This document shows positions 5,586-5,948 of a stretch of 5,948 nt of DNA, in pieces (position 1 is the first letter of the stretch; each line of letters begins with the position of its first letter). Position numbers and translations under genes: made by a program. The stretch comes from CAZFBR01 sp035353495 [NCBI: uncultured bacterium] (GTDB lineage Bacteria; DAOPZR01). Location of the stretch: NCBI GenBank assembly GCA_964517215.1, contig CAZFBR010000214.1, positions 1-5,948 on the forward strand. The letters run 5' to 3'. The notes beneath the pieces were generated by a model that saw only the letters and a list, made by a program, of their open reading frames with translations, had not been told where the DNA came from and did no database searches.

Positions 5586-5663
5586 ATGAAGCGTTTTACG
5601 CTGCATTCCAGCCGGGCCAATATTAGGCGTAATACGCCGTATCTGCATGGAGGGGTAAAATGA
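5586..5663 (+). CDS. Possible 25-residue leader ORF overlapping the XRE start
   Basis: An ATG-started ORF (MKRFTLHSSRANIRRNTPYL and five more residues) ends in TGA overlapping the XRE ATG as ATGA. The peptide is basic, with no recognised family. No clear ribosome binding site precedes it, and both palindromes lie inside it. It may be a leader peptide coupling translation, or chance. I keep it at low confidence because the exact stop/start overlap is the only support. Confidence 0.18.
   Translation: MKRFTLHSSRANIRRNTPYLHGGVK
5590..5602. repeat. Palindrome 1, possible XRE operator
   Basis: AGCGT-TTT-ACGCT is a perfect inverted repeat with five-base arms and a three-base centre. With the second copy it fits RGCGTNNNACGCY. 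Its centre lies 36 bp from the centre of copy two and 64 bp before the XRE start codon. Confidence 0.55.
5626..5638. repeat. Palindrome 2, possible XRE operator
   Basis: GGCGT-AAT-ACGCC is a perfect inverted repeat with the same arm length and spacing as palindrome 1 and differs from it only in the outermost pair and the centre. It lies 22 bases before the XRE start, a normal place for autorepression by a dimeric HTH regulator. Confidence 0.55.
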
Positions 5664-5948
5664 TTCGCCTTAAGGATTTCGGTATCTCGATGTTGCCAAG
5701 CGGTGAAGGATTGAAATATGTAAGGGCGCAGCAAGGACTGACGCAAGGGCAGCTGGCAAAAGCCCTGGGTCTTTCCTTGACCACAATCAACAGATGGGAG
5801 CGGGGCATTTTTGAACCAACCCGCAGCCATCGGCTGGCCTTGGAAACATTCTGCGCTAAGCATAAGCTGCCATATCAACAATATCAAATTGGGATACTCG
5901 CGGTCAGACTTATCAGCAACTACGACCGCTACACATCTGGGCATTGCA
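5660..5948 (+). CDS. XRE-family helix-turn-helix transcriptional regulator (N-terminal part)
   Basis: An open frame of 96 codons that leaves the window without a stop. Residues 17-65 form a Cro/C1-type HTH: LKYVRAQQGLTQGQLAKALG (18-37) gives helix 1 and helix 2 with the typical 'LTQ-QLA--LG' core. SLTTINRWERG (39-49) is the recognition helix ending in the characteristic WERG, and FEPTRSHRLALETFC follows as helices 4-5. Such proteins bind operator DNA as dimers, commonly repressing their own promoter and controlling phage, restriction, toxin-antitoxin or defence genes. A good Shine-Dalgarno GGAGG (5649-5653) sits 6 bases before the ATG. GC content is about 50%, clearly below the glycan genes on the left, which suggests a separate origin. 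The residues after 70 (KLPYQQYQIGILAVRL) match no domain I recognise; what it controls lies beyond the edge. Confidence 0.86.
   Translation, partial: MIRLKDFGISMLPSGEGLKYVRAQQGLTQGQLAKALGLSLTTINRWERGIFEPTRSHRLALETFCAKHKLPYQQYQIGILAVRLISNYDRYTSGHC

Larger units (their letters stand above)
5490..5659. other. Intergenic region upstream of the XRE regulator
   Basis: About 170 bases with no supported gene. It contains the two 13-bp palindromes listed separately, a weak -10-like TATAGT (5534-5539) without a matching -35, and a 25-codon ORF overlapping the regulator start. It probably holds the promoter and control sites of the XRE gene. Confidence 0.5.

Noticed and set aside
5546-5944. 132-codon minus-strand ORF
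   Set aside because: It is the complement of the XRE gene, which has a clear HTH and a good ribosome binding site; the minus-strand protein shows no family features.

Overview
The window is bacterial chromosome. About the first 4,960 bases are GC-rich (one sampled line in the glycosyltransferase gene is near 78%) and packed with overlapping genes. A Wzm/Wzt-type polysaccharide exporter with a C-terminal glycan-binding domain, a GT4 glycosyltransferase and a glycogen-synthesis gene suggest a Gram-negative-type organism that exports a surface polysaccharide such as an O antigen. I cannot fix the phylum from this sequence.

Left part (1-876, plus strand): the 3' end of glgC (ADP-glucose pyrophosphorylase) is followed, with a one-base stop/start overlap, by a single-domain EamA/DMT membrane transporter of 145 residues. 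Its end overlaps by 7 bp the end of the convergent operon described next.

Centre (870-4965, minus strand): one tight operon of five genes. In transcription order these are a HAD/NT5C-like phosphatase, the ABC-2 permease Wzm, the ATPase Wzt, a small DUF4214-like protein, and a GT4 glycosyltransferase. Three junctions are stop/start overlaps and the fourth has a one-base gap, so the set is probably co-transcribed and translationally coupled. The likely joint role is finishing and exporting a lipid-linked glycan across the inner membrane.

Divergent promoter region and tRNA (4966-5113): a strong sigma-70-type promoter drives a complete tRNA-Phe (GAA anticodon, CCA encoded). Its -10 region is nearly symmetric and also offers a perfect TATAAT to the opposite strand, towards the export operon.

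Right part (5114-5948): coding density and GC content fall (about 50% in the last gene). It holds two 19-bp direct repeats with a 21-bp period, a 50-codon ORF that reads like a ribbon-helix-helix DNA-binding protein, a pair of matching 13-bp palindromes, and the start of an XRE-type helix-turn-helix regulator that runs off the window. Two small putative regulators next to direct and inverted repeats, just past a tRNA gene, resemble the edge of an integrated element. No integrase or second tRNA-end copy is visible, so this is inference. No complete new system can be shown here; the most interesting unexplained material lies between 5227 and the right edge.
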